From an uncultured Lachnospiraceae bacterium (lineage in GTDB: Bacteria > Bacillota > Clostridia > Lachnospirales > Lachnospiraceae): a stretch of 29,313 nucleotides of DNA. Of this stretch, positions 15,376 to 23,049 are shown one piece after another. The stretch spans positions 1 through 29,313 of the forward strand of contig CAJTLX010000027.1 in the NCBI GenBank assembly GCA_910577165.1, given 5' to 3'. The translations under genes and the position numbers were made by a program. Numbering within the stretch: the stretch's first letter is position 1; the number at the start of each line of letters is the position of its first letter. The notes under the pieces were generated by a model. It was not told the DNA's origin and did no database searches. It was given only the letters and a program-made list of their open reading frames with translations.

Positions 15376-16410
15376 TTAGAAAAGTTCTGACATTTTCTGC
15401 ATTTCTTCTGCTTTTGTATGATGCATTACATGTGTATATAGATCAAGAGTCATCTTTACGCTGCTATGTCCTAAAAATTCCTGTACTACCTTGGCAGAAA
15501 TTCCGTTTTCGAGTGCGCGTGTTGCAAAGGTATGGCGCAGACAGTGCGGCGTTATCTTTGGAAATGCGATATCATCGCGGTTAATTTCTGTAACAATGCG
15601 TTTTAGTAGACGGCAGAGTTGCAGATCGCTGTAAGGGGAACCATCCGGACGAGTGAATACAAGCCGTCCAAGTGCCTCATACTCATTTGCCCGGGGCATA
15701 CGCCCGGCAAGTCTTTTTCTGTCTTGAAACTTTTTCAGTTTTTGGAGCCGCCCGGCAATTTGTGGGAGTATAGGGATAGTGCGTAAGCTTTTAGAAGTTT
15801 TTGGAACATCCTTATAAAAATTTCCATTTGGATCTTTCTTTAATATTTCTTTGACATTTACTTCGTTTTTTTCGAAATCCACATTTTCCCATGTAAGTCC
15901 TGTGATTTCGCCGAGGCGCATACCGGTTGCCAGCGCGAAAATTACAAGCTCCTCAATCTCGTTTCCGACCAAGTAACGCAGTAAAATTTCTTGTTCCTCA
16001 CGGGTAAGTACATGGCGTTCTTTTTTCTGACGACCGCGGGGTAATATAATATGTTCGATCGGATTTTTTTGAATCAATTCGAGACGATATGCGTGCCGAA
16101 ACATATTTGTAACAAGAGCATGGATCAAAGTGATAGTGGATTTAGAATAGTCATTTTTGGCCAGTTCATTGTAGAATACTTGAATTTCCTGGCTTGTGAC
16201 TTCTGAGAGCCTGCGATCGCCCAAGAAAGGTTCAATATACAGGTGAAAAATTTTGTCATAGCTTTCCAGAGTTCCTTTTTTCACAGTGGTGGCTTTAAAA
16301 TTTTCAATCCAATAGGTATACCACTCTGAAACGAGAAAATCTTGTTTCCTGCTAATGACAATTGCAGTGTCTTTCCCTTGCATAAGGTTTGCAAATCTTT
16401 TAGTACTCAT
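15376..16410 (-). CDS. Tyrosine recombinase (phage/ICE integrase family)
   Basis: A 344-residue site-specific recombinase. The start is ATG 16410, eight bases after a TGAGGA ribosome binding site; ATG 16425 lacks one. Residues about 25-115 are the N-terminal core-binding SAM-like domain (VSEWYTYWIENF to FRHAYRLELIQKNP). The catalytic domain (about 135-340) carries every catalytic residue: Arg165 (ATGMRLGE), Lys204 (PKTSKSLR), His289 and Arg292 (PHCLRHTFAT), His315 (LGHSS) and the nucleophile Tyr325 (LDLYTHV). It therefore looks active. There is no excisionase, replication, transfer or phage gene beside it; it is divergent from a large surface-protein gene, so it could be an element remnant or a resident recombinase acting locally. 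Confidence 0.94.
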   Translation of the reverse strand: MSTKRFANLMQGKDTAIVISRKQDFLVSEWYTYWIENFKATTVKKGTLESYDKIFHLYIEPFLGDRRLSEVTSQEIQVFYNELAKNDYSKSTITLIHALVTNMFRHAYRLELIQKNPIEHIILPRGRQKKERHVLTREEQEILLRYLVGNEIEELVIFALATGMRLGEITGLTWENVDFEKNEVNVKEILKKDPNGNFYKDVPKTSKSLRTIPILPQIAGRLQKLKKFQDRKRLAGRMPRANEYEALGRLVFTRPDGSPYSDLQLCRLLKRIVTEINRDDIAFPKITPHCLRHTFATRALENGISAKVVQEFLGHSSVKMTLDLYTHVMHHTKAEEMQKMSELF

Positions 16411-16451
16411 AGTTTTTATCCTCATTTCTGCGCGGCGTAATTTGTTTTTTT

Positions 16452-16483
16452 ACCTGCTAGGACACCACGCTTTCCCAGCAAAT
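16452..16483. other. Possible recombinase core site
   Basis: ACCTGCTAGGACA and the reverse complement of TTTCCCAGCAAAT agree at 9 of 13 positions and are separated by six bases (CCACGC), the layout of tyrosine-recombinase crossover sites. It is 40 bases from the recombinase start codon. No second copy was found in the window. Confidence 0.25.
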
Positions 16484-16503
16484 TTTCCATTATATGGAAA
16501 ATT
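16481..16503. promoter_or_regulatory. Palindrome between divergent genes (candidate operator)
   Basis: AATTTTCCAT and ATGGAAAATT are perfect 10-bp arms with TAT between. The minus strand contains TATAAT inside it, a plausible -10 for the recombinase gene, and it touches the -35 of the surface-protein promoter. A single protein could control both genes from here. Confidence 0.5.
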
Positions 16504-16529
16504 GATAGTTAATGTGCCATTGATATACA
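16502..16529 (+). promoter_or_regulatory. Promoter of the surface-protein gene
   Basis: TTGATA, 16 bases, then TATACA. Its -35 overlaps the right arm of the palindrome. The leader is about 80 bases and ends in the strong ribosome binding site AAGGAGGAAG. Confidence 0.6.
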
Positions 16530-16616
16530 TTACTACCACAGTTTTTAACAAGAGTCAAGAGAATTTGCGGGAAGATCACCAAATCAAACATCATAATATT
16601 TAAGGAGGAAGAAAAA

Positions 16617-19532
16617 ATGAAGAGTATCTTCAGAAAGATCGCCTTCGTGTTGGCATTGGCTATGATTGTCACTCTGTTTCCGGTGATGAATGCATCGGCG
16701 GCAGTGAAAGACAACAAATACGCGAGAAAGAAAAATGCCACACTCTATGTTGGCGGGGATGTGGACGGCGATTATCAAAATTGCTGGGCTGCTCAAACCT
16801 CAACCAAGGCGTGGATGAAGGAGAACGGTTATAAGTCTGCTTACGCTTCCAGCGATGAAACCGTTGTGACTGTGTCAAAATATGGTTTTGTCGAGGCAGT
16901 TGGCACTGGTACAGCAGAGATTACCGCAACTTTTTCGAAAAAAGGCGAGAAGGACATTGTTGAAACCTTCGACGTAACGGTAAAGAAGATTGCTGCCAGT
17001 GTTGCACTTGACAAAGAAAGTCAGGAGGCACTTGAGACAGGACTTACCGTTGATGATACCATTACCCTCAAGGCAACAATGCTTGATGCAGATGGCAGCA
17101 GCGAGAATATTTCTGATACGATCAAGTTCTATTGCTCCAGCAAGGAGGAGAAGGAGATCATTGATCTTAATCAGAATACCGGCGAATTAAAAGCGTTAAA
17201 AGAAGGAAAAGCAACTATTCTTGTACGCAGCTATCAGTGGGAATATGACCGCACAGCAAAAAAGAAAGTATCAAAGATTACTGCGGAAAAAAAGTATGAT
17301 GTTGAGGTAACGAAGAACAGCATTGATGTTTTGCAGACTGCATGGAATAAGTTCTCTATGACATTCCCGGATGCAGCATCAGCAGAGGCAGCAGTTAAGG
17401 CGACTCTTCCGTCCCTTTCTCAGGCAGATGCATCCGTATCGGAAGATAAGAATGTGGTAAAAGCATATGAAGTTCTCAAAGTGGGGTCCAACACTACAGC
17501 GGATGTTGAGCAGGAAATTTTCATCAAGAATATTTCGAGCAATGAGAATGTTGTAATTGTTGAACTTTTCAATGAGCTGAAAGAAGAAACCACCTACAAT
17601 GTTAAATATCAGGATTATGTAGAGAAATTTGTAACCTGCAAAAATGTAGCTGTTGATTTTGAAGTAAATAGTGTTGTTAATGCGCGCACAGAGTATTCCG
17701 TAGAGAAGCAGCTTGGTTATACCCTGTTTGCAAGAGGGACAAACGGAAACTTAGTGGATATCACATATTGTGAAGCATATGGCAAGGGTACCTGGATGAA
17801 TTCTGTATTGGTAGAGGACACTGCTACCACATTCAGCCCGGACTATGTTTTCTCCGGTGCACAGGGAGCTTATTCCGTTTGGTTCTACACCACAAACCCT
17901 GCATTTACGGTAAAATTAAAAGCAACATTTGAAGACTGGTATGTAGTAAACGATGGTAAGGTAAACAAAATTGAAAAGGCACCGATCTTAGTAACGCCGG
18001 GTGATACCACCATCACAGCAAATGAGCTGGAAGCATGGGGGATTGTAGCAGTAGGTAATGGCAATGCTTACGATAATAAGCTTCTTGCAGTAAATGATGA
18101 CAATCGTCGTCTTGCGGTCAAAGCTTCTATTAAAGAATATGGTCAGTTTAAAACAGTAGAAAATAATGGAACTGAAGGTAAATTTACATTTGTATCATCG
18201 AACGACGATAAGCTTTCTGTAAATGAAAAGACAGGTGAGATTTATCCTCCAAAAGCCGCAGTGGATCATGTGTTAGTTCATGTATTCTATGATGGAACCT
18301 TTATCGGAAGCTGCGATGTAAAAGTAGTTGGCAAGAGAGTATTTACTTCGATGGGTACGGATACTTCCGCTGCAAAGCTGGTATATGGTAAGAATGGATA
18401 TGTAGAGAATAAGACGGTAAAGATATCTACCAGAGATCAGTTAAATGAACTCTATGGTAGCAATGTGGATGGCAATATTGAGTTGAGCGTTGCGTTAGCT
18501 GACTCACAGTGTACGGGCTGGTTGACATTCAATGGCAGTCCATTAACTGCAACTCCAGAATCATTGGCTTCAGTAGGTGCAGAAACCAATTTAACTTTTG
18601 GAGTTACAAGTAATGTACCAACTACAGCAAGGACAGTAAGGATTGTTGTTACAGGAACTTATCGTTCCTTTGATCAGAAAGTTACAATTGAGAGAAAGAC
18701 ATACTTTAACATTACGGTTAAGAATACTTCCGCTTCAACGGACTATAAGAGCTATAGTCTGGAGGCATCTACCAATACGATGGACGAGATCCTTCTTAAA
18801 TCTGGAGATGTAAATAATACAGGAGTTGTAAATAAGAAGGTGACCATATCTGCATTCGCGTTAGACAGAGAAGGTTTTAAGATTGAAAAACTGAATTTGA
18901 CAAACTGCATTAGCAATGTATCTTCCGGTGCTGCTCTTCCGAATGGAACTTATGCTGTTTTGATTAAGCAGGGTAATATTACTTTGGAGGATACGATGGA
19001 TAAGAATCTGAAGGGCTTTACAGTGAATACCGATGGTGAGATTGTATTTAATACAGTTGCTGTTGATCCTGATACGGTAACAGGAAGCACTGTCAGTGGC
19101 GGCGCGATTGAGAAGATGCCAGTCGGTAGTTATTCTGTAAATCTTTTCCGCGGAAACGCAGGGAACCAGGCTGCCTATGTAATTGGAACTGTTATATCGG
19201 TAGTTGATACGCAGGATATTCCGACATTCAGATGGAAAGCAAATGAAATCAATGTTTTTGTGGCGGATAAGGCGCACTTGACAACCCAGGAGAAAGTTGA
19301 AATTGCGGACAAAGCATTAGACCTGTACTTTGATATGAACAGAAATGGAAGTATCGATTACAATAGTGAGAGAGTTACAATCTCGGATGCCAATGTTGTT
19401 ATTACAGGCGACAGGGCATATATTAAGAGCGTAACTTATCATTGGGTTCTTTCCGATAGTAACAGTAATATTTCCGATGGAAATTACTATGACTTTGTTG
19501 TTGATGTTAACAGAACAGTAAAGATTCAGTAA
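16617..19532 (+). CDS. Large secreted surface protein with Ig-like domains
   Basis: A 971-residue protein with an ideal ribosome binding site. Residues 1-29 are a Sec signal peptide: basic MKSIFRKIAF, hydrophobic VLALAMIVTLFPVM, then cleavage near NASAA. The first region (about 38-125) is Big_2-like: YASSDETVVTVSKYGFVEAVGTGTAEITATF is the typical strand-turn. A second similar unit runs to about residue 240 (LDADGSSENISDTI, EIIDLNQNTGELKALKEGKATILV), and another Ig-like unit lies near 510-575 (FVSSNDDKLSVNEKTGEIYPP). The rest is beta-rich, Thr/Asn/Val-rich and unassigned. Residues 906-918, DMNRNGSIDYNSE, resemble a Ca2+-binding EF-hand/dockerin loop. There is no LPXTG, SLH or choline-binding domain, so wall attachment is unclear. 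It may be an S-layer-like or adhesin protein; the divergent recombinase shares its regulatory gap. Confidence 0.88.
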   Translation: MKSIFRKIAFVLALAMIVTLFPVMNASAAVKDNKYARKKNATLYVGGDVDGDYQNCWAAQTSTKAWMKENGYKSAYASSDETVVTVSKYGFVEAVGTGTAEITATFSKKGEKDIVETFDVTVKKIAASVALDKESQEALETGLTVDDTITLKATMLDADGSSENISDTIKFYCSSKEEKEIIDLNQNTGELKALKEGKATILVRSYQWEYDRTAKKKVSKITAEKKYDVEVTKNSIDVLQTAWNKFSMTFPDAASAEAAVKATLPSLSQADASVSEDKNVVKAYEVLKVGSNTTADVEQEIFIKNISSNENVVIVELFNELKEETTYNVKYQDYVEKFVTCKNVAVDFEVNSVVNARTEYSVEKQLGYTLFARGTNGNLVDITYCEAYGKGTWMNSVLVEDTATTFSPDYVFSGAQGAYSVWFYTTNPAFTVKLKATFEDWYVVNDGKVNKIEKAPILVTPGDTTITANELEAWGIVAVGNGNAYDNKLLAVNDDNRRLAVKASIKEYGQFKTVENNGTEGKFTFVSSNDDKLSVNEKTGEIYPPKAAVDHVLVHVFYDGTFIGSCDVKVVGKRVFTSMGTDTSAAKLVYGKNGYVENKTVKISTRDQLNELYGSNVDGNIELSVALADSQCTGWLTFNGSPLTATPESLASVGAETNLTFGVTSNVPTTARTVRIVVTGTYRSFDQKVTIERKTYFNITVKNTSASTDYKSYSLEASTNTMDEILLKSGDVNNTGVVNKKVTISAFALDREGFKIEKLNLTNCISNVSSGAALPNGTYAVLIKQGNITLEDTMDKNLKGFTVNTDGEIVFNTVAVDPDTVTGSTVSGGAIEKMPVGSYSVNLFRGNAGNQAAYVIGTVISVVDTQDIPTFRWKANEINVFVADKAHLTTQEKVEIADKALDLYFDMNRNGSIDYNSERVTISDANVVITGDRAYIKSVTYHWVLSDSNSNISDGNYYDFVVDVNRTVKIQ

Positions 19533-19580
19533 TAAAAATTAAAATACAAAAGATATGGATATAATTCTTATATCTTTTCT

Positions 19581-19629
19581 AACAGGCCAAAAGCGGAACA
19601 GAAATGCTCCGCTTTTGGCTTGTTTAATT
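19581..19629 (+). terminator. Strong terminator after the surface-protein gene
   Basis: GCCAAAAGCGGA and TCCGCTTTTGGC make a 12-bp stem, extended by ACA/TGT past a G/T bulge, around a ten-base loop, then TTTAATTTATT. It isolates the surface gene from the RNA region downstream. Confidence 0.93.
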
Positions 19630-19734
19630 TATTGACCATCAAGGTTAAGTCACAAATTAAATTGCACAACCAATAGCATTACAAAGACGGATAGGAGTGC
19701 CTGAAAATTTACTAAAATTCCCTTCATTCTCTCA

Positions 19735-19763
19735 TTGCCCAATTTTAGAAAACGTGTTATAAT
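19735..19763 (+). promoter_or_regulatory. Promoter of the non-coding RNA region
   Basis: TTGCCC, 17 bases, TATAAT, with TG one base before the -10 (extended -10). This is a strong combination. No gene starts for over 500 bases downstream, so the product is at least a very long leader, if not an RNA gene. Start of transcription is expected near 19770. Confidence 0.75.
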
Positions 19764-19769
19764 GTCCAC

Positions 19770-20270
19770 ATTGGTTTCACTATCATAATAAAAATAAAAT
19801 AGGCAAATTAAGAAATGTATTTTGGCGAGGAGGTGCGTTTAAGTAATTAAATTTATCATTAAATATGAGTGAATATACTAAATATACCTAAAATCCAAGG
19901 TATAACTTGTGCTGACTTTATCGCAGACAAAGTTGCGGAAAGGAATCCCTCATCAGTTGAAATAGTCTGATATAATAAAGATTTATAAAGATTTAGAAAT
20001 CTGTGGGTGCAGCTGGTCAATGGTGCAGGTCCCGAAAACTAAGGGCGAAAATAAAAATCTAGGAAAGGAAAAACTATTTAGATGAACTCCATACCCATAA
20101 TGGGGATGGGGATGTACCGGTGGCTTAGCCGGGAATTTACGGCTGCGGAGTGTAAACTTTGTGAGTAATATCTGAATTTTTTGATACAAAAATATACACA
20201 GTGAAACAGCAACTGCAAATCGTGAGATTGTAGCGAATCATCTGGCATATACATATTTGTATATGTTTTT
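19770..20270 (+). ncRNA. Probable structured non-coding RNA of unknown family
   Basis: About 500 bases with no plausible reading frame, starting at a strong promoter and ending at a hairpin with T-run (20246-20270). Many local stems can be drawn: TATACCT/AGGTATA (about 19886-19910), ACTTT/AAAGT (about 19916-19935), ATCAG/CTGAT (about 19950-19973), ATCTA-type stem around 20058-20083, CCAT..CCC/GGG..ATGG (about 20089-20108), and AGCCG/CGGCT (about 20127-20144). GGTGCAG occurs twice 16 bases apart (about 20007 and 20023). Purine-rich single-stranded spacers such as GGAAAGGAAAAA separate them, as in structured RNAs. I do not recognise the family. raiA-type RNA, a transposon-associated RNA, or a large leader for the next gene are possibilities. 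Confidence 0.5.
20246..20270 (+). terminator. AT-rich palindrome followed by T-run
   Basis: CATATACA and TGTATATG are perfect arms around TATT, followed by TTTTT. It can end the non-coding RNA, or act as an operator just upstream of the small gene at 20286. Confidence 0.55.
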
Positions 20271-20285
20271 AGTAGTAGAAAGACT

Positions 20286-20576
20286 ATGAAACAGTATAAA
20301 AGAGTTCCGCTTACGGTGACAGCAGCTCCATATGAGATTGGAAAGGGAATGGAAGACGGATTTCGCCTATATTCTCAGGTAATCACCAACGATGGACTTG
20401 TTTTGGATGGCTTGATTAAAGTAGAAAGGGAGGATGGTTCTATTGTTTGTCCATATGTGCGCAATCGCCGTGGTGTAGTTTTTATTCGCGAAGGAGATTA
20501 TATTATTTGTGAAGATGGCGACGAAAAACATGTATGCGGAGCAGACAAATTTCATTCGCGCTTTAAAGAGATCTGA
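20286..20576 (+). CDS. Small phage-like protein (PGDYG-like)
   Basis: A 96-residue protein. Its beginning (MKQYKRVPLTVTAAPYE) and end (REGDYIICEDGDEKHVCGADKFHSRFKEI) match the layout of small proteins common in prophages, which start with a K-x-P-x-x-V-x-A run and end with G-D-Y-I, a Cys and an F-x-x-x-[FY] motif. It has no signal peptide or membrane segment. The ribosome binding site (AGAAAG) is weak, and it follows a possible terminator closely, so expression may depend on read-through from the RNA region. No other phage structural gene is close; with the recombinase 4 kb away it hints at mobile-element history. Molecular function is unknown. Confidence 0.65.
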   Translation: MKQYKRVPLTVTAAPYEIGKGMEDGFRLYSQVITNDGLVLDGLIKVEREDGSIVCPYVRNRRGVVFIREGDYIICEDGDEKHVCGADKFHSRFKEI

Positions 20577-20583
20577 CAAGACG

Positions 20584-20617
20584 AACGGGGGATATGGAGT
20601 TTTCTGTATACCCCGTT
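20584..20617 (+). terminator. Hairpin after the small phage-like gene
   Basis: AACGGGG and CCCCGTT pair perfectly, extended by ATA/TAT inside past single mismatches, 8 bases beyond the stop codon. The tail TTAAAATGG has no T-run, so termination would be weak. Confidence 0.5.
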
Positions 20618-20872
20618 TAAAATGGCGAAAATTTGGAAGAAGAAAAATATTTATTTGAGGGTTTAACGATATAGATTTAAATGATAGTCCATTCAAGCAC
20701 ATTGTTATGAAATTCAACCTATGTTTCATATATTTAGATAAAGTTTACATACTGGCAATGATATCTTCAGTCCCGTATGTGGTAAGAGGGAGAACTTATC
20801 TCATGACAAGAGAAATAGGTGTAGAAAAATCAGGATTTATTCTGAGAAAGCTTCCTTACAAAGGAGGTTGCA

Positions 20873-21721
20873 ATGAAGCGTAAATGGCTTGGAAGTGTTT
20901 TTTGCATTGGAAGTCTGGCATTATTTTCTTCCATTTCTGGATTTCGGACAGAGGAGGAGGCTGTTCAAACAATATTTGATACCAGCTCGGAGTATATGGT
21001 ACTGAGTATCCTGGAAAACGAGATGGAGGTATTGCGCAGGGAAGAGAAAAATATGGATGTGTCAGAATTGCCGGAGTATGTAACGCGCTATCCTGATCTG
21101 TACGCGCCAGAAACAAAGGAGAAGGAATCTGAAAAGGAGTCGAACAGGGAAACAACTACCGCAATTGATACAAAAAAGGATCAGACGACAACTGAGGTGG
21201 ATACGGGAAAAGATAGTACGGATACAAACATAGATAATAATATTTGTTTGGACACAGAAGAATCAACGCAAAAGATTGCATACCTGACTTTTGATGATGG
21301 ACCAAGCGAGCAAACGATCCTTGTACTTGATATTTTAAAGGAAGAAAAGATACACGCCACCTTTTTTCTTATCGGGGAGGAAATTACTCCGGAACGTGAA
21401 GCGATTGTAAAGCGAATGGTAGAGGAGGGGCATACGATTGGTCTGCATACTTACTGCCATGATTATGAAGTAATCTATCGTTCTGTCGATGATTTTTTGG
21501 CGGATTATGAGAAACTTTATCAGCGGCTTTATGAAGTGACAGGGCTAACCCCCTCCATTTTCCGGTTTCCTGGAGGGAGTACAAACCGCTATGGAAAAGC
21601 AATGATAAAAGCGGTGAAAAATGAGATGGAGCGACGGGGATTTTGTTTTGATGCTGTTATAATAGGACTTAATCAGAAAAGCTTTCATTTAAGAGATTTA
21701 CCGATTCAGTCCTATTTATAA
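20873..21721 (+). pseudogene. Polysaccharide deacetylase (NodB domain), C-terminally truncated
   Basis: The 282-residue product starts at an ATG behind AAAGGAGG. Residues 1-23 are a signal-anchor or signal peptide; 75-130 are a Thr/Glu/Lys/Asp-rich linker. The NodB domain starts at about 134: motif 1 TFDDGP (139-144), motif 2 H-T-Y-C-H (His192, His196), motif 3 RFPGGS (231-236). It should go on to a D-x-x-W-D/N motif and a final Leu-His motif, but after GFCFD (about 260) the sequence turns to AVIIGLNQKSFHLRDL and stops. No frame in the next few hundred bases restores the missing 50-60 residues. The catalytic Asp and His of motifs 4-5 are absent, so the peptidoglycan or chitin-type deacetylase is probably inactive. 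The lost end marks a recombination or deletion junction near 21655. Confidence 0.75.
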
Positions 21722-21960
21722 ATCGCTTTTGTACACAGAAGGAAGTCTGGGGTTCGCATATTTAATAACTTTTTTTTATATAAAAACTTTCCTTAGGATC
21801 CAAATAGGATGGCAGGGGTACTGGACCATTTGCCGGAAATAAAAGAATTCTTTCGAGGGTTAAATTTGGGCTGATTGGATAATATTTTAACGAGTTATAC
21901 ATCAAAATTTCTTTTTTTTGCGTTGCTTAAAACAATTATTGTTGAACTGCTAATTTTCGT

Positions 21961-21991
21961 GATTGTGACAGTGGCACAATCGTAAATTTTT
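21961..21991 (+). terminator. Terminator-like hairpin
   Basis: GATTGTG and CACAATC enclose ACAGTGG, followed by GTAAATTTTTCC. It is about 240 bases past the truncated deacetylase, so it could be its original terminator or a regulator site. Confidence 0.45.
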
Positions 21992-22029
21992 CCTCTGTAA
22001 TTTTGTGAAATTCCTCCGTTAATTTGTGA
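21990..22029. repeat. Imperfect direct repeat, 21-bp period
   Basis: TTCCTCTGTAATTTTGTGA (21990-22008) and TTCCTCCGTTAATTTGTGA (22011-22029) match at 16 of 19 positions. The 21-bp spacing is two helical turns, which suits a protein bound on one DNA face. Confidence 0.5.
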
Positions 22030-22256
22030 TCAAATATAATTCCTTCTCTGATTTTATCTACCAAAAGATTGGTTTATTTCTGTTTTGTTCAGCATATAGT
22101 TTGTTCTTGTCAGCATAGTACCAGTTTTTCATTAAATTTCTCGTTCCCGTACAAGGATAATAGACAAGCTTTTTGCGCAGTTTTAAAAATTATGCGGGTG
22201 TATCGCTGGGGAAATATAAAAGGTGGGTTTCCTGCGGATAATTCTAAGAAAGGGTC

Positions 22257-22285
22257 TTCACCAAAACGGTCAATGGCTTTATAAT
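22257..22285 (+). promoter_or_regulatory. Promoter of the TetR gene
   Basis: TTCACC, 17 bases, TATAAT, giving a leader of about 26 bases with the CGGAGGAGGAG ribosome binding site. No clear palindromic autoregulatory site overlaps it. Confidence 0.5.
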
Positions 22286-22317
22286 AAGACAGGGAAGTTC
22301 GTCGGAGGAGGAGTGAG

Positions 22318-22929
22318 ATGAACAAGAAATTCTATGAATTGGCAAGGGAAAAACAGGAGAGGATTCTTAAAGCAGGCTGGCGTGTGTTTTCGCGAAACCC
22401 TTACAAAAAAAGTCCGATGAGCGAGATTGCAGCGGAAGCAGGAATTAGTAAATCACTGTTGTTTTATTATTTTGCCAATAAGAAGGAGCTTTATTTATTT
22501 TTGTGGGAACGCTGCGCAGAAATTACAATGCAGTATATGGAAAAATTTTCTTGCTATGAACAGAAAGATCTATTTGAGGCGATGTATCGTGGAATGCAGG
22601 CGAAACTGCGACTGATGACAAAATATCCGGATATGGGACTTTTCGCGGTCAGGGCATTCTATGAAAAGGAAGAGGAAATTTGTGGGGCAATCAAGGAGAG
22701 CTATGATAAATTTTTTCAGGTAAAAACAGAGAAGATGCTGATGCAGCTTGATCGGGAACCCTTTGTTGAGGGAATTGATTTAGAGATGATGTACCAGGAG
22801 ATGTACTGGGCTTCAGAAGGGTATCTCTGGGAGATGTTGCAGCATGGCGGACTTGATGTAAAGCGTATGGAAGAAGATTTTATCCGGCTGTTGGATTTTT
22901 GGAAGAGTGTGTATCTAAAAAAGAAATAG
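22318..22929 (+). CDS. TetR/AcrR-family transcriptional regulator
   Basis: A 203-residue protein. Residues about 8-55 form the TetR DNA-binding domain: REKQERILKAGWRVFSRNPYKKSPMSEIAAEAGISKSLLFYYFANKKELYLFLW (helix-turn-helix IAAEAGISKSLLFYYF). The remainder is helical and holds the ligand-binding region. It lies just upstream of an ABC-2 exporter pair on the same strand, a standard arrangement in which the regulator represses exporter genes until the exported compound binds. The gap to the ATPase gene is 120 bases and contains a partial duplication of the tetR 3' end (see repeat). Confidence 0.92.
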   Translation: MNKKFYELAREKQERILKAGWRVFSRNPYKKSPMSEIAAEAGISKSLLFYYFANKKELYLFLWERCAEITMQYMEKFSCYEQKDLFEAMYRGMQAKLRLMTKYPDMGLFAVRAFYEKEEEICGAIKESYDKFFQVKTEKMLMQLDREPFVEGIDLEMMYQEMYWASEGYLWEMLQHGGLDVKRMEEDFIRLLDFWKSVYLKKK

Positions 22930-22977
22930 TACTGAATACCTGGGAAAGAGTGTATCTAAAAAAATAGTATTGGATAC
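22900..22977 (+). repeat. Tandem duplication across the tetR 3' end
   Basis: Unit 1 (22900-22940) contains GAGTGTGTATCTAAAAAAG, then AAATAGTACTGAATACC; unit 2 (22941-22977) contains GAGTGTATCTAAAAAAATAG, then TATTGGATACT. They are imperfect copies of about 38-41 bp; the first includes the last eight codons of tetR and its stop. Confidence 0.7.
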
Positions 22978-23049
22978 TTGGAAAAGGGGATAACGGAAAA
23001 AGAAGTATTAAAAGAATGATAAAAAATATCACAAGAAGGAGGAAAATTT

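Larger units (their letters stand above)
21722..22317. other. Gene-poor gap with small repeats and a terminator-like hairpin
   Basis: No convincing gene. It holds the inverted repeat ATAGGACT/AGTCCTAT just before it (about 21661-21718), a hairpin GATTGTG/CACAATC (21961-21981) with a T-run, and a direct repeat at 21990-22029. A hairpin ACCAA/TTGGT lies at 22060-22073. A 71-codon open frame at 22069-22284 has no ribosome binding site and low-complexity composition. The sequence is AT-rich and looks like decayed DNA after loss of the deacetylase end. Confidence 0.5.

Noticed and set aside
19830..19960. Lysine riboswitch
   Set aside because: GAGGTGCG near 19830 recalls its start, but the rest of the conserved core is absent and the downstream genes are unrelated.
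19900..20000. Group I intron core
   Set aside because: GAAATAGTC resembles the conserved S element, but no matching GACTA-type R element or P7 pairing could be found.
20000..20170. Known riboswitch or SRP/6S/RNase P RNA
   Set aside because: Short matches (for example TAAACTTTG) are isolated; none of the full consensus patterns can be laid over the sequence.
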